From Noviherbaspirillum saxi (lineage in GTDB: Bacteria > Pseudomonadota > Gammaproteobacteria > Burkholderiales > Burkholderiaceae_D), in NCBI RefSeq assembly GCF_003591035.1, contig NZ_QYUO01000003.1, forward strand, positions 1,364,001 to 1,428,000: a stretch of DNA of 64,000 nucleotides, read 5' to 3'. The notes beneath the pieces were generated by a model. It did no database searches. It had not been told where the DNA came from and saw only the letters and a program-made list of their open reading frames with translations. The position numbers and the translations under genes are program-made. Shown one piece after another: positions 17,318 through 26,877 of the stretch. Within the stretch, counting starts at the first letter, position 1. The number at the start of each line of letters is the position of its first letter.

Positions 17318-18736
17318 TCAAATATCTTCGACCAGACGCATGACGTCGGCACGCGCTTGTGCGCGCAGCTCCGCCATGTCGACCCCGGGGATCGCATCGT
17401 CTTCCACGACGATGCGTCCGCCGACCAGCAGCCATTTCAGACTTGGACGCCCGCCGCTGACGACCGGTCCGATCGCCATGTCGTGCAAGCCGAAATAGCG
17501 TGGCGAATCCAGGTCGTAGATCGCAAGGTCGGCCGCCTGCCCGATCGCCAGCGTGCCGACGCCATCGAAGCCCAGCGTGCGGGCGCCACCGGCCGTCGCC
17601 CAGTGAATCACTTGTTCCACGGTGGTGCTGTCGGCACCGCTCTCTCCCGCGCCTTGCGGCCGTGGCAGCGTCGCCGCGCCGGCGTGCGCACGGTGCATCA
17701 GCCAGCAGAAATGCACTTCGCTGATCATGTCGGCCGCTTCATTGGAGGCCGCGCCGTCGACGCCGATCGAGACAGCCGCGCCAAGACGTTCGAGCGCCGG
17801 TGCGGGCGCGACGCCATCGGCCAGGCGCGCATTGCTTTGCGGGCAATGCGCCATGCCGGTCCCGGTCTGCCCAAGGATCTTGCGCTCGACATCGGTCAGA
17901 TGTACCAGATGAGCGAGCGACACGTCGGGGCCGACCCACTCGTTTTCGGCCAGGTATTCAATCGGCAGGCAGCCAAACGCCTCGCGGCAGTGTTCCATGT
18001 ACGACACCGTCTCCGACATGTGGGTATGCAGCGGAATACCCATGTCGCGCGCGGCCCGGGCCACGGTCTTGAGCTCGTGTCGCTGCAGCGACACGGTGAC
18101 CGTGGTGGGCGCCATCGCGACGCGCGTGTGCGGCCGCAAACCGTTTTGATGGAAGCGCGTGGCGGTGCGCTCGACATCGGAAAGCATGCCTTCCAGCGTT
18201 TCCGGTTCCACGTAATTGAGATCGTTGGCTTCCAGCTTGCGGGTCGTGGTCGCGCCGCCGCGCAAGAGCATGAAGCGCACTCCGAGCGCCGCGGCTTCGT
18301 CAAACAGCGCGGCCGACGCATCGTAAGACATGCCGGGGTAGTAAATGTAATGGTGGTCGGCAATGGTGGTGCAACCCGACAGCATCAATTCAATGATGCC
18401 GATGCGCGCTGCCAGCCGCAGCCGTTCTTCGTTGAAGTAGCGCCGGTAAATGAACGGCACCGACTGCAGCCACGGGCTGAGCGTTTGATTGATGCCTGCC
18501 GGGACACCCTTGAGCAGGGATTGAAACAAGTGATGATGCGTATTTATCCAGCCCGGATAAATTACGCAATCGCTGGCATCGAGCACCTTGTCCCCCGGCC
18601 GCTGCATCAGGCTGCGGCCCATTTCCGTGATGACGCCCTGTTCAATCCGCAAATCGGTGGCCTTGCTGCGCGCATCGCCGCCGCGCATGCCGGTGAGAAT
18701 ACTGTTTGCGTTCTTGATGAGAATGCTGTTCGTCAT
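17318..18736 (-). CDS. 8-oxoguanine deaminase-like amidohydrolase
   Basis: 472 residues of the amidohydrolase superfamily (TrzN/AtzB/SsnA-like). Metal site motifs: NTHHHLFQSL (about 65-74), ADHHYIYYPG, a metal His in LHTHMSET, and VDGAASNEAADM with the catalytic Asp. The HxH-H-H-D set and DHHY-YYPG pattern match 8-oxoguanine deaminases and hydroxydechloroatrazine ethylaminohydrolase relatives. Deaminates a hydroxylated purine; with xanthine dehydrogenase in the window, 8-oxoguanine to urate is likely. Follows the BMP transporter genes, separated by a MITE. Confidence 0.8.
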   Translation of the reverse strand: MTNSILIKNANSILTGMRGGDARSKATDLRIEQGVITEMGRSLMQRPGDKVLDASDCVIYPGWINTHHHLFQSLLKGVPAGINQTLSPWLQSVPFIYRRYFNEERLRLAARIGIIELMLSGCTTIADHHYIYYPGMSYDASAALFDEAAALGVRFMLLRGGATTTRKLEANDLNYVEPETLEGMLSDVERTATRFHQNGLRPHTRVAMAPTTVTVSLQRHELKTVARAARDMGIPLHTHMSETVSYMEHCREAFGCLPIEYLAENEWVGPDVSLAHLVHLTDVERKILGQTGTGMAHCPQSNARLADGVAPAPALERLGAAVSIGVDGAASNEAADMISEVHFCWLMHRAHAGAATLPRPQGAGESGADSTTVEQVIHWATAGGARTLGFDGVGTLAIGQAADLAIYDLDSPRYFGLHDMAIGPVVSGGRPSLKWLLVGGRIVVEDDAIPGVDMAELRAQARADVMRLVEDI

Positions 18737-18798
18737 GTCTTTTCCTGTGGCACTCCGTGCCCGTGGGACGGAGTGCCGATTAATGCCATTGTTATGTG

Positions 18799-18975
18799 AA
18801 GGCTACGCTGAACAAGTCCTCGCGTGTCGCACATCCTGATTTCGGGCGATTCGCAGCGTTGCAAATCCTCGCCATGGCCCCCGCCATGCCTGTGGTTTGC
18901 GTGCGGCCGGCGAGGCCTTGCGCCTCATCCCGAAATCAGGCCCGCGCCATCGCGGGACTTATTCAGCGTAGCCTT
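18799..18975. mobile_element. MITE, copy 1
   Basis: A 177-bp non-coding element with terminal inverted repeats AAGGCTACGCTGAACAAGTCC / GGACTTATTCAGCGTAGCCTT and inner inverted segments (CCTGATTTCGGG / CCCGAAATCAGG), so the whole element folds into a hairpin. A second copy lies at 30605-30766. No transposase is present. It sits between the BMP receptor gene and the deaminase gene within one minus-strand unit, so it would be transcribed as a stem-loop. Target duplication not clear. Confidence 0.85.
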
Positions 18976-18986
18976 AATTGTGGCTT

Positions 18987-20075
18987 TTACTTTTTTGGCA
19001 CGGTTCCATCAATTCCCTGCACCAGGTAATTCATGGAGTTCAGCTCCTCCACGCTTAACACCTTGCCTGCAGGGACGCGTTCCTTGCCATCCTGATCAAT
19101 GACGGGACCGGCGAACGGATGCAGCTTCCCTTCGATCAGGTCGCGTTCGGCGCGTACGAAGCGCTCGCGCACATCAGCCGGCACCGCCGCGTTCAATGGG
19201 GCCATCCGGATCATGCCTTCGCGCAGTCCGCCGACCACGTTGCCCGACTTCCAGCGTCCGGCAAGCACATCTTCGATGACCTTGACATAGTAGGGCCCCC
19301 AGGTATGCATGATCGAGGTCAGGTTGGTCTTGGGTCCGAATTTCGACACGTCGGAATAGTAACCGAGCGTATAGACACCCTTCTCTTCCGCCGTGGTCAC
19401 AATCGAGACGCCGGATGTTGCATAAGCCATCACATCGACACCAAGCTTCATCAGGGTACTGGCTGCATCGCGTTCCTTGCCCGGGTCATACCAGGCATTG
19501 ACCCAGATCAGCTTGATTTGCGCGTTCGGGTTCACGCTGCGCATGCCCTGCGCAAATGCATTCAGCCCTTGCAGCACTTCGGGAATCGGAAATGCGCCGA
19601 CATAACCGACCACGCCCTTCTTGCTCATCGCTCCGGCCAGCACGCCTTCGAGATAACGGCCTTCGTAATAGCGGGCGTTATAGACGCCGAGATTCGAGGC
19701 GGTTTTATAGCCGCTGCCATTCAGGAAAATCACGTTTGGCGCCTGGCGTGCCACCTTGACGGTCGGCTCCATGAAGCCGAATGAAGGCGTGAAGATCACC
19801 TTGCAACCTTCCTGCACAAAGTTCCGGATCACGCGTTCGGCGTCCGGCCCTTCCGCGATATTCTCGACGAACTTGGTGGTGATCTTGTTCCCGACGGCAG
19901 CCACCAACTCCTTGCGCGCCAGTTCATGCTGATAAGTCCAGCCGCTCTCTCCTATTGGATTCGAGTAGAGAAAGCAGGTTTTCAGCGGCTCGTCGGCCAA
20001 TGCGGAAGCGGCGATGCCCAGGCCTGCAACAAGACCGGTAAAGAGACGACGTGTACGGCGGTGATCGTATGACAT
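18987..20075 (-). CDS. BMP-family nucleoside/purine-binding ABC transporter lipoprotein-like receptor
   Basis: 362 residues with a signal peptide (twin-Arg-containing RRTRRLFTGLVAGLGIAASALA) but no lipobox. Mature part: KTCFLYSNPIGESGWTY, FTPSFGFMEPTVKVA, GVVGYVGAFPIPEVLQGLNA, VNAWYDPGKERDAA, typical of BMP/Med/PnrA basic membrane proteins. These bind purine nucleosides or bases in the periplasm. It is the receptor of the transporter whose permeases and ATPase lie upstream (20202-23780). A MITE follows 12 bases after its stop. Confidence 0.9.
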   Translation of the reverse strand: MSYDHRRTRRLFTGLVAGLGIAASALADEPLKTCFLYSNPIGESGWTYQHELARKELVAAVGNKITTKFVENIAEGPDAERVIRNFVQEGCKVIFTPSFGFMEPTVKVARQAPNVIFLNGSGYKTASNLGVYNARYYEGRYLEGVLAGAMSKKGVVGYVGAFPIPEVLQGLNAFAQGMRSVNPNAQIKLIWVNAWYDPGKERDAASTLMKLGVDVMAYATSGVSIVTTAEEKGVYTLGYYSDVSKFGPKTNLTSIMHTWGPYYVKVIEDVLAGRWKSGNVVGGLREGMIRMAPLNAAVPADVRERFVRAERDLIEGKLHPFAGPVIDQDGKERVPAGKVLSVEELNSMNYLVQGIDGTVPKK

Positions 20076-20201
20076 TTTCTTCTCCTGTATTTTATAGTTA
20101 AATTAAATGTAAATGACACTAACCAAAGACTCGAATACAGCGATCGTGCCCGCCAATCCAGGTGCGTCCAGTGATCGCCTTGACGCTGAACAAATCGGTG
20201 C

Positions 20202-21134
20202 TTAACTATCCGCGCGGAACGGCTGCCCGAGCGACACTGGCGAATTCAGCCGGATCGTATTGGCGTTGCGCGAAATCACGACCAGAACGATGATCGTCGC
20301 GGCATACGGCAGCGCCGACAAAAACTGCGCCGGGACATCGAGTTTCAGTCCCGACCCCTGGACGAACAATTGGGAAATCATCACGCCGCCAAAGAGGTAG
20401 GCTCCGAGCACCACGCGCAATGGCCGCCATGTCGCGAATACCACCAGCGCCAGCGCGATCCAGCCGCGTCCCGCCACCATGCCTTCGGCCCAGAGTGGCG
20501 TGTAATACACCGACATGAACGCACCGCCGACACCCGCCATCGCGCCGCCGAAGGCAACCGCCGCATAGCGCAGCGCGATGACCTTGTAACCCACGGAGTG
20601 GGCGGCCGAAGGCGACTCTCCCACCGCACGCAATACCAGGCCCCAGCGGCTGCGGTACAGGAACCAGATCACCGCACCGACCAGCAACCAGGAAAAGTAC
20701 ACAAGGGACTGGTGATTAAACAGCGCTGGGCCGATCACCGGAATATCGGCAAGAACCGGAATGGGAATCGGCGGCACGATGCCGATCGGCGCAGACTCGA
20801 ACGGTTTGCCGATAAAGGCGGACAGTCCGACACCAAAGATCGCCAGTGCGAGACCCGAAGCGACTTGATTGGCCAGCATCGTCAAGGTCAGGAAACCGAA
20901 CAGCAACGACATCGCGCAGCCGGCGGCCATACCTGCCAATACCGCAAGAAGCGGGCTTCCGCCGGAGAAGGCGACGGCGAATGCGGCAACCGCACCGACT
21001 GACATCATTCCTTCCGCACCCAGATTCAACACGCCGGATTTTTCGGCGACCAGCGTGCCGATCGCGACAATGATCAATGGAGTGCCACAGATGATCGTGG
21101 CCGAGATGATGGAGGTGATCAGGTGGTTTTCCAT
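20202..21134 (-). CDS. ABC transporter permease (nucleoside, YufQ/NupQ type)
   Basis: 310 residues, eight or more membrane segments, BPD_transp_2 family. The stretch EKSGVLNLGAEGMMSVGAVAAF near the N-terminus is diagnostic of the nucleoside-type permease pair. Starts at ATG 21134 and overlaps the end of the partner permease gene by 16 bases, so the two are translationally coupled. Works with the ATPase at 22203 and BMP receptor at 18987. Confidence 0.9.
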   Translation of the reverse strand: MENHLITSIISATIICGTPLIIVAIGTLVAEKSGVLNLGAEGMMSVGAVAAFAVAFSGGSPLLAVLAGMAAGCAMSLLFGFLTLTMLANQVASGLALAIFGVGLSAFIGKPFESAPIGIVPPIPIPVLADIPVIGPALFNHQSLVYFSWLLVGAVIWFLYRSRWGLVLRAVGESPSAAHSVGYKVIALRYAAVAFGGAMAGVGGAFMSVYYTPLWAEGMVAGRGWIALALVVFATWRPLRVVLGAYLFGGVMISQLFVQGSGLKLDVPAQFLSALPYAATIIVLVVISRNANTIRLNSPVSLGQPFRADS

Positions 21135-22213
21135 GTCGCTTTTCCAAAAAACGGGTTGCTGCCCAAGCGCAGCCGATAGCCGATGAACAGGTCCGCCGCG
21201 AGCAGAAAGAACAGCAGCATCCCCTGGAACACCTTGGAAATCGAGGACGGCAGGTTCATGTATTGCTGCGCCTGCTCGCCGCCGAGGTACAGCATCGCCA
21301 TCAAAATGCTGGAGAACAAAATACCGACCGGGTTGAGCCGTCCGACGAAGGCCACGATGATCGCGGCGAAGCCATAATTCATCGAAATGCTTTCGGTCAG
21401 CTGTCCCATCGGGCCAGCCACTTCGCTCATGCCGGCGGTGCCGGCCATCGCGCCGCCTGCCAGGAGACCGATCCAGATCGTGCGCTTTGCGGAATAGCCG
21501 GCGTAACGCGCGGCGGCTTCGGCCTGTCCTGCGACCTGCATCTGGTAGCCGTAGAAACTGCGCTGCAGGAACACATAGCCGGCGCCCAATGCGGTCAGGG
21601 CGATGAGAAACGCAAGATTCAAGCGCGTACCTTCGATCAGCACCGGCAGCAATGCCGAGTCATCGAACATGTACGTAGCCGGGAAATTGAATCCGTCCGG
21701 ATTTTTCCATGGTCCGTGCACCAGCCACGACGCGGTCAACTGCGCAATGTAGACCAGCATCAGCGTGACCAGGATCTCATTCGCCCGAAAACGGGTGCGC
21801 AGCAGCGCCGGTATGGCCGCCCAGACGACACCGCCGAGCACGCCCGCCACCAGCATCGCGGGCAGCACCCAGATGCTGGAAACACCCTGGAAAAACAGTG
21901 CAACTCCGGTGGCGAAAATCGCACCCAGAATGTACTGCCCTTCGGCACCGATATTCCACACGTTGGCACGGTAACCGACCGCCAGGCCGACGGCGATCAG
22001 CATCAGCGGCGTCGCCTTCAGCAGTAGCTCCGAAATGCTGTACAGGTCGCGGATCGGATGGATGAAAAAGACCTTGAACCCTTCGATCGGACTCTTGCCC
22101 AGCAGCGCGAACAACACCAGGCTGCCGGCCAGCGTCAGCGCCACCGCGATCAGCGGCGACAGATAGCGCATGCGCTGCGACGCTTCAGGGCGCGCTTCAA
22201 GTTTAAGCAACAT
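21119..22213 (-). CDS. ABC transporter permease (nucleoside, YufP/NupP type)
   Basis: 364 residues, BPD_transp_2 family, with the larger N-terminal region typical of the first permease (SPIEGFKVFFIHPIRDLYSI). It also shows GYRANVWNIGAEGQYILGAI and PVGILFSSILMAMLYLGG. Overlaps the ATPase gene upstream by 11 bases and the second permease downstream by 16. Forms the inner-membrane channel of the purine/nucleoside importer. Confidence 0.9.
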   Translation of the reverse strand: MLLKLEARPEASQRMRYLSPLIAVALTLAGSLVLFALLGKSPIEGFKVFFIHPIRDLYSISELLLKATPLMLIAVGLAVGYRANVWNIGAEGQYILGAIFATGVALFFQGVSSIWVLPAMLVAGVLGGVVWAAIPALLRTRFRANEILVTLMLVYIAQLTASWLVHGPWKNPDGFNFPATYMFDDSALLPVLIEGTRLNLAFLIALTALGAGYVFLQRSFYGYQMQVAGQAEAAARYAGYSAKRTIWIGLLAGGAMAGTAGMSEVAGPMGQLTESISMNYGFAAIIVAFVGRLNPVGILFSSILMAMLYLGGEQAQQYMNLPSSISKVFQGMLLFFLLAADLFIGYRLRLGSNPFFGKATWKTT

Positions 22214-23780
22214 GTTTCACCTCCCTCATGTCAGTGATGGCGTTTGTATTGACTGCTCCGGCCGCACTTGGCCACATGCCGCTCATCCACATGCCGATTT
22301 CTTCGACATTGGTCTGGCGTGTCGGCGTGGTCGGCGACAAACGGCCGCCGGCGATGACGGCGATGCGGTCGCTGATCTCGAACAATTCGTCCAGCTCTTC
22401 CGAAATCACCAGCACCGCGACACCGGCATTGCGCAGGTCGATCAGCGACTGGCGGATGAAGGTTGCGGCGCCGACGTCTACACCCCAGGTCGGTTGCGAC
22501 ACGATCAGCAGCTTGGGCTTCTGCATGATTTCGCGTCCCATGATGAATTTCTGCAAGTTCCCGCCGGATAGCGAGCGTGCCTGGGCATCCGGCCCGCCAC
22601 ACTTGACGTTGAAGCGTGCAATGCATTCTTCCGCAAAGCCGCGCACTACATCGGCGCGAATCAGATTTCGGTTCAGCATGCCCTGATCATAGGCAGTCAG
22701 CAAAGCGTTTTCCGCAAGCGACATACGCGGCACCGCGCCCCGTCCCAGCCGCTCTTCCGGCACGAAGCACAGCCCCAGCTTGCGGCGCTGGTCTGGCGTC
22801 TTATCGGCCGCCGGCACGCCGCAGATCTGGACCGCCGCCTTTTCGCGCATCGGCGACTCGCCCGACAATGCATAGAGCAGTTCCTGCTGGCCGTTGCCGG
22901 AGACACCGGCAATGCCGACGATTTCACCCGCTCGCACGTCAAGCTGAATATCATCGAGATCGACGCCGAAGGGATCGTCGGATACCTGCGACAGGTGATC
23001 GATACGCAGCCGAACTTCGCCGCCCTCATTGCTGGTACCGTGCTCGCATACCGGAAGATCCTTGCCGATCATCAGCCGGGCCATGGACTTCGGCGTCTCG
23101 TCGCAGGGTATGCAAGAACCCGTGACTTTGCCGCCGCGCAGCACCGTCGCCGTGTGACACAGTTCCTGGATTTCATCGAGCTTGTGGCTGATGTACAAAA
23201 TGCTGCGCCCTTCGGCTGCAAGCTGGCGCAAGGTCTCGAACAGTTTTCTTACCGCTTGCGGCGTCAATACCGAAGTCGGTTCATCCATGATGAGCAGGTT
23301 CGGATTCTGCAGCAGGCACCGGATGATCTCGACCCGCTGCCGCTCGCCAACCGAAAGCGCATGGGTGATGCGAAAAGGATCGACAGGCAGGCCGTAGCGC
23401 TCGGATACTTTTTCGATCCGGCGTGCGAGATAGGACAGGTCCGGTTTGCCGGGCAGCGACAGTGCGACATTCTCGACCACGGTAAGGGTCTCGAACAGCG
23501 AAAAATGCTGGAACACCATGCCGATGCCCAAGGTCCGCGCATGGGCGGGACTTTCCACCTGAACCAGCTGGCCTTCCCAGAACATCTCGCCCGAGGTCTG
23601 CCGCGTGACACCGTAAATGATCTTCATCAATGTCGATTTGCCGGCGCCGTTCTCGCCCAGAACCGCATGGATTTCACCCGGCATCACGCGCAGGTCGATG
23701 CCATCATTCGCTACAACGGATGGATAAACCTTCGTTATTCCGCGTAGCAGTAGCCGCGGCTCCTTACTTTGTTCGTTCAC
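22203..23780 (-). CDS. ABC transporter ATP-binding protein, duplicated domain (nucleoside importer)
   Basis: 525 residues with two ABC domains. First: Walker A GENGAGKSTLM, signature LSVGERQRVEI, Walker B LLIMDEPTSVL. Second: degenerate Walker A (GVSGNGQQELL), signature SLSGGNLQKF, Walker B LLIVSQPTWGVD (Ser-Gln replacing Asp-Glu). This asymmetry is usual for RbsA/YufO-type ATPases. GTG start at 23780 behind GAGGAGATAAA. First gene of the coupled transporter genes; energises the BMP-type importer. Confidence 0.92.
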   Translation of the reverse strand: MNEQSKEPRLLLRGITKVYPSVVANDGIDLRVMPGEIHAVLGENGAGKSTLMKIIYGVTRQTSGEMFWEGQLVQVESPAHARTLGIGMVFQHFSLFETLTVVENVALSLPGKPDLSYLARRIEKVSERYGLPVDPFRITHALSVGERQRVEIIRCLLQNPNLLIMDEPTSVLTPQAVRKLFETLRQLAAEGRSILYISHKLDEIQELCHTATVLRGGKVTGSCIPCDETPKSMARLMIGKDLPVCEHGTSNEGGEVRLRIDHLSQVSDDPFGVDLDDIQLDVRAGEIVGIAGVSGNGQQELLYALSGESPMREKAAVQICGVPAADKTPDQRRKLGLCFVPEERLGRGAVPRMSLAENALLTAYDQGMLNRNLIRADVVRGFAEECIARFNVKCGGPDAQARSLSGGNLQKFIMGREIMQKPKLLIVSQPTWGVDVGAATFIRQSLIDLRNAGVAVLVISEELDELFEISDRIAVIAGGRLSPTTPTRQTNVEEIGMWMSGMWPSAAGAVNTNAITDMREVKHVA

Positions 23781-23839
23781 TTTATCTCCTCGCTACCCGG
23801 TTCTTGGGCGGCACGCAGCAATGCGGCCGCCGGACCTTT

Positions 23840-24946
23840 TTAAACTGTGGCTATCGCAGCATCGACGCATTCCAGCAGCGCTGAATGCAGTTCGCTCCGG
23901 TCCAGATTGCGGCCGATGAATACAAACTTGCTGGTGCGCGTGCTGCTTTCCCAGGCATCGGCCGGCTTGAGTTCCAGAATGCGGTGCACGCCTTGCAATA
24001 CGTAGCGCCGACTGTCGCCCTCGATCTCGATGATGCCTTTCAGGCGAAAGATATCGTCGCCATGCACGGCGACCAGACCGTGCACGTAATCGGAAAGCCT
24101 TTGCCGGTCGAATGGCCGGTCGAATACCAGCGACACCGACGCGACCGAAGGATCGTGCATATGGCCGTGATCGGCATGGGCGTGCCCGTCATCGTGGTCA
24201 TGATCGTGGCCGCAGGAGTCGTCGCATACATGATCATGCTCGTCAAGGAAATGCGGGTCGGCCACGATGGGCGATGAAGAGGAAAAACCGCCGATCCCGA
24301 GGATCGCCGTCAGATCGACCTTCGCATGGCTCGAACGCAGGATTTGCGCGCCCTCGTTGATTTTGCGGATACGCACCGCGAGTGCCGCGACGGTCGCCGC
24401 ATCGACCAGGTCGGTCTTGTTGATGATGATGCGGTCGGCCGCCACGATCTGGTCGACCGCCTGATTGTCCATTCCCTGCAGCATTGGATCGTCCAGATGG
24501 CTTTCGATATGGACCGCATCGACCAGGGTCACAACGCCGTCAAGGCTGACCTGGCGGGCCACATCGTTATCCATGAAGAATGTCGCAGCGACCGGCGTGG
24601 GGTCGGCCAATCCGCTGGTTTCGACCAGGATGTGGTCGAATTTTTCGCTTTGGGATAGCAGTTTTTGCAGGATGCGCACCAGGTCGGTACGGACATCGAC
24701 GACACAGCAGATACAGCCGTTCGTCATCTGGTAGATTTCCTCGTCCGATGTCAGCACCAGATCCGAATCGACATCCACTTCGCCGAATTCATTTTCAATG
24801 ACGGCAATGCGATGGCCGTGCTTCTGCGTCAGGATGTAGTTGAGCAGGGTCGTCTTGCCGGATCCCAGAAATCCCGTAAGGATTGTGACGGGCACCTGCC
24901 TGGTAACGGACGGTGCGCTGCTGGTCATGGTTGTAGTATCTGTCAT
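23840..24946 (-). CDS. G3E-family (CobW/ZagA-like) metallochaperone GTPase
   Basis: 368 residues. P-loop GFLGSGKTTLLN (about 25-36), metal motif C-x-C-C (NGCICCVV, Cys78/80/81), SGLADP switch, NKTDLVD guanine-specificity motif. A His/Asp-rich loop (about 230-270, with repeats of HDHDHDDGH type) precedes the CobW C-terminal domain. Family members deliver Zn or other metals to client enzymes. It is 60 bases upstream of the ABC ATPase gene, on the same strand, and divergent from xdhC. A metal-requiring purine deaminase downstream is a plausible client; this is inference. Confidence 0.88.
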   Translation of the reverse strand: MTDTTTMTSSAPSVTRQVPVTILTGFLGSGKTTLLNYILTQKHGHRIAVIENEFGEVDVDSDLVLTSDEEIYQMTNGCICCVVDVRTDLVRILQKLLSQSEKFDHILVETSGLADPTPVAATFFMDNDVARQVSLDGVVTLVDAVHIESHLDDPMLQGMDNQAVDQIVAADRIIINKTDLVDAATVAALAVRIRKINEGAQILRSSHAKVDLTAILGIGGFSSSSPIVADPHFLDEHDHVCDDSCGHDHDHDDGHAHADHGHMHDPSVASVSLVFDRPFDRQRLSDYVHGLVAVHGDDIFRLKGIIEIEGDSRRYVLQGVHRILELKPADAWESSTRTSKFVFIGRNLDRSELHSALLECVDAAIATV

Positions 24947-25850
24947 GTGTCCTCCGACAATGTTTAAAAATCCCGTTGCAGGGAGATGGGGTGATGATTG
25001 AGGCGACGCGCGCTCCGGTCACGTGCTGCGCCGCGCTTCAGGAAAAATTGTGTGATCGTTTGCGCGGACTGGAACGCCGCAGGAAATACCGGCCGGGCCG
25101 CATCGGAATGCAAGCTCTCGTGGAGCTTCGCGGCCTGCGCCTGGCGATGCCCACCGGATTCGGTGCCGGCATGCCAATCGTTCCGAGACGCGGCCGTGTC
25201 CTGGAAGGTGAATCCGAAAAAAGGAAGGTTCGATGCCGGGATGGCGGCCTGCTTGCTTGCAGGCCATTTGCTATGGCAGACGAATGAGTTAAGCATTGCA
25301 GCTCTCGGCGAAGATTACTTCACTGTGGCTCGTTCAATTTGCCTGTCAACCAGGCATATCGTACGAGAGCATCACCAGTGAGCAATCTCCTACCGAACAT
25401 TCGCGGCATTGCGCCGTCGAATTTTCAGCTGATCGCTTCTACCCACTCACGGCCCTATTTATATTTTGTATTTCAGGGCATGTCAACAACCAATCGATGG
25501 TGCAAGTGCACAAATAAACATGTTCCGGGCGCATTCCCATACGCCGGGATGCTGGTGCCGGACGGACCTGCGGAGCCCTTGAAAACCTGGCGAAGGCGCA
25601 CCACATGGCATTTCGAGCACACGCCCACCCTTAAAAACGCAATAGGAAAAACTCCCCTTTTCGCATACGCACTATACGAATTGCGATATAAGCACTATCA
25701 AAAATTTTGTTAAACAGAATCGATGATTTCTTTCATGATTAATGACAGAATGATTTACCCGTTAGCGATTTGCGTCGGCAAATGTGGCTCGGATAAGTGG
25801 CATGCCGCGCAGGCGGCATGGATAGACAACACTCTCGTGCCGGAGCAAAT
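24947..25850. other. Long intergenic region between divergent cobW-like and xdhC genes
   Basis: About 900 bases. Short frames exist on both strands (for example 24976-25287 + and 24964-25296 -), but they overlap each other and lack family motifs, a good ribosome site and consistent codon use. The part from about 25300 to 25790 is AT-rich compared with its surroundings and should hold the xdhC promoter. No repeat or RNA gene recognised. Confidence 0.4.
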
Positions 25851-26870
25851 ATGGATAGCATTGATCTTGAAGTCCTGAAATCCTGCGAACAATGGATTTC
25901 CCGCGGAAGCCGATGCGAACTGGTCACGGTCATCAAGACCTGGGGATCGAGCCCTCGTCCGGAAGGCGCCATGCTGGCGATCTGCGACGATGGCACGGTG
26001 GTCGGATCGGTGTCCGGCGGCTGTATCGAAGACGACCTGATCGATCGGGTCCGCAAAAACGGCATTACCCGCACCATGCCGGAAATCGTTACCTACGGCA
26101 TCACCGCCGACGAAGCGCATCGCTTCGGACTGCCTTGCGGCGGTACCATCCAGCTCGCGATTGAACCGCTTTCGCAGGAAAGCGGCATCGCTGAACTGCT
26201 GCAACGGCTTACCGGGCATCAGCTTGTCGCGCGCCGGCTCGACCTGCGCACCGGCATGGTAACGCTTGGTCCCGCTTCCAGCGGGATGAGCCTGCAAGTG
26301 TCCGAGACGACGCTGACCACCATTCATGGCCCGCGCTGGCGGCTGCTGATCATCGGCGCGGGCCAGTTGTCCCGCTTTCTGGCCCAGATTGCAGTCGGCA
26401 TGGATTATCACGTCACGGTTTGCGATCCCCGTGAAGAATATCGTGAAGGATGGCAGGTGGCCGGCGTCGAAGTTGTCCACGCAATGCCGGATGACCTGGT
26501 GCTGGAAATGCAGCTCGACAGCCGCAGTGCGGTGATCGCCCTTACGCATGATCCCAAGCTGGACGACCTTGCATTGATGGAGGCATTGCGTTCCGACGCG
26601 TTTTACGTAGGCGCCATCGGCTCACGCGTGAACAATGCAAGACGCCGCGAGCGCCTGCTTCAATTTGACGTGACAGAGGCGCAGTTGACAAACCTGCATG
26701 GTCCGATCGGCATGTACATCGGTAGCAAGACGCCGTCCGAAATTGCGATTTCCATTCTTGCCGAGATGACTGCCGTAAAGAATGGCGTGGCCCTGCTCGA
26801 TGCGGCGCGCATCGAAAACGCCAAAATCGCAAACCGGCAAGCGGCGACCGATCCTTCATGTGAAAGCTGA
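25851..26870 (+). CDS. xdhC: XdhC-family Mo-cofactor chaperone, copy 1
   Basis: 339 residues from ATG 25851 (CGGAG eight bases upstream). The N-terminal XdhC/CoxI domain shows VIKTWGSSPRPEGAMLAI, GSVSGGCIEDDLI and FGLPCGGTIQL. The C-terminal Rossmann domain shows IIGAGQLSRFLAQIA and AIGSRVNNARRRERL. These proteins bind and sulfurate molybdenum cofactor and insert it into xanthine-dehydrogenase-type enzymes. A close paralogue (roughly four of five residues identical by eye) lies at 62129. Followed after 7 bases by a UbiX-like gene. Confidence 0.92.
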   Translation: MDSIDLEVLKSCEQWISRGSRCELVTVIKTWGSSPRPEGAMLAICDDGTVVGSVSGGCIEDDLIDRVRKNGITRTMPEIVTYGITADEAHRFGLPCGGTIQLAIEPLSQESGIAELLQRLTGHQLVARRLDLRTGMVTLGPASSGMSLQVSETTLTTIHGPRWRLLIIGAGQLSRFLAQIAVGMDYHVTVCDPREEYREGWQVAGVEVVHAMPDDLVLEMQLDSRSAVIALTHDPKLDDLALMEALRSDAFYVGAIGSRVNNARRRERLLQFDVTEAQLTNLHGPIGMYIGSKTPSEIAISILAEMTAVKNGVALLDAARIENAKIANRQAATDPSCES

Positions 26871-26877
26871 GAACATC

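Noticed and set aside
17357..18799. 480-codon + strand frame opposite the 8-oxoguanine deaminase-like gene
   Set aside because: Antisense shadow caused by third-position GC bias; the minus strand frame has all amidohydrolase motifs.
25339..25713. 124-codon + strand frame in the long gap before xdhC
   Set aside because: No ribosome site or recognisable domain, composition unlike neighbours; overlaps alternative frames of similar quality.
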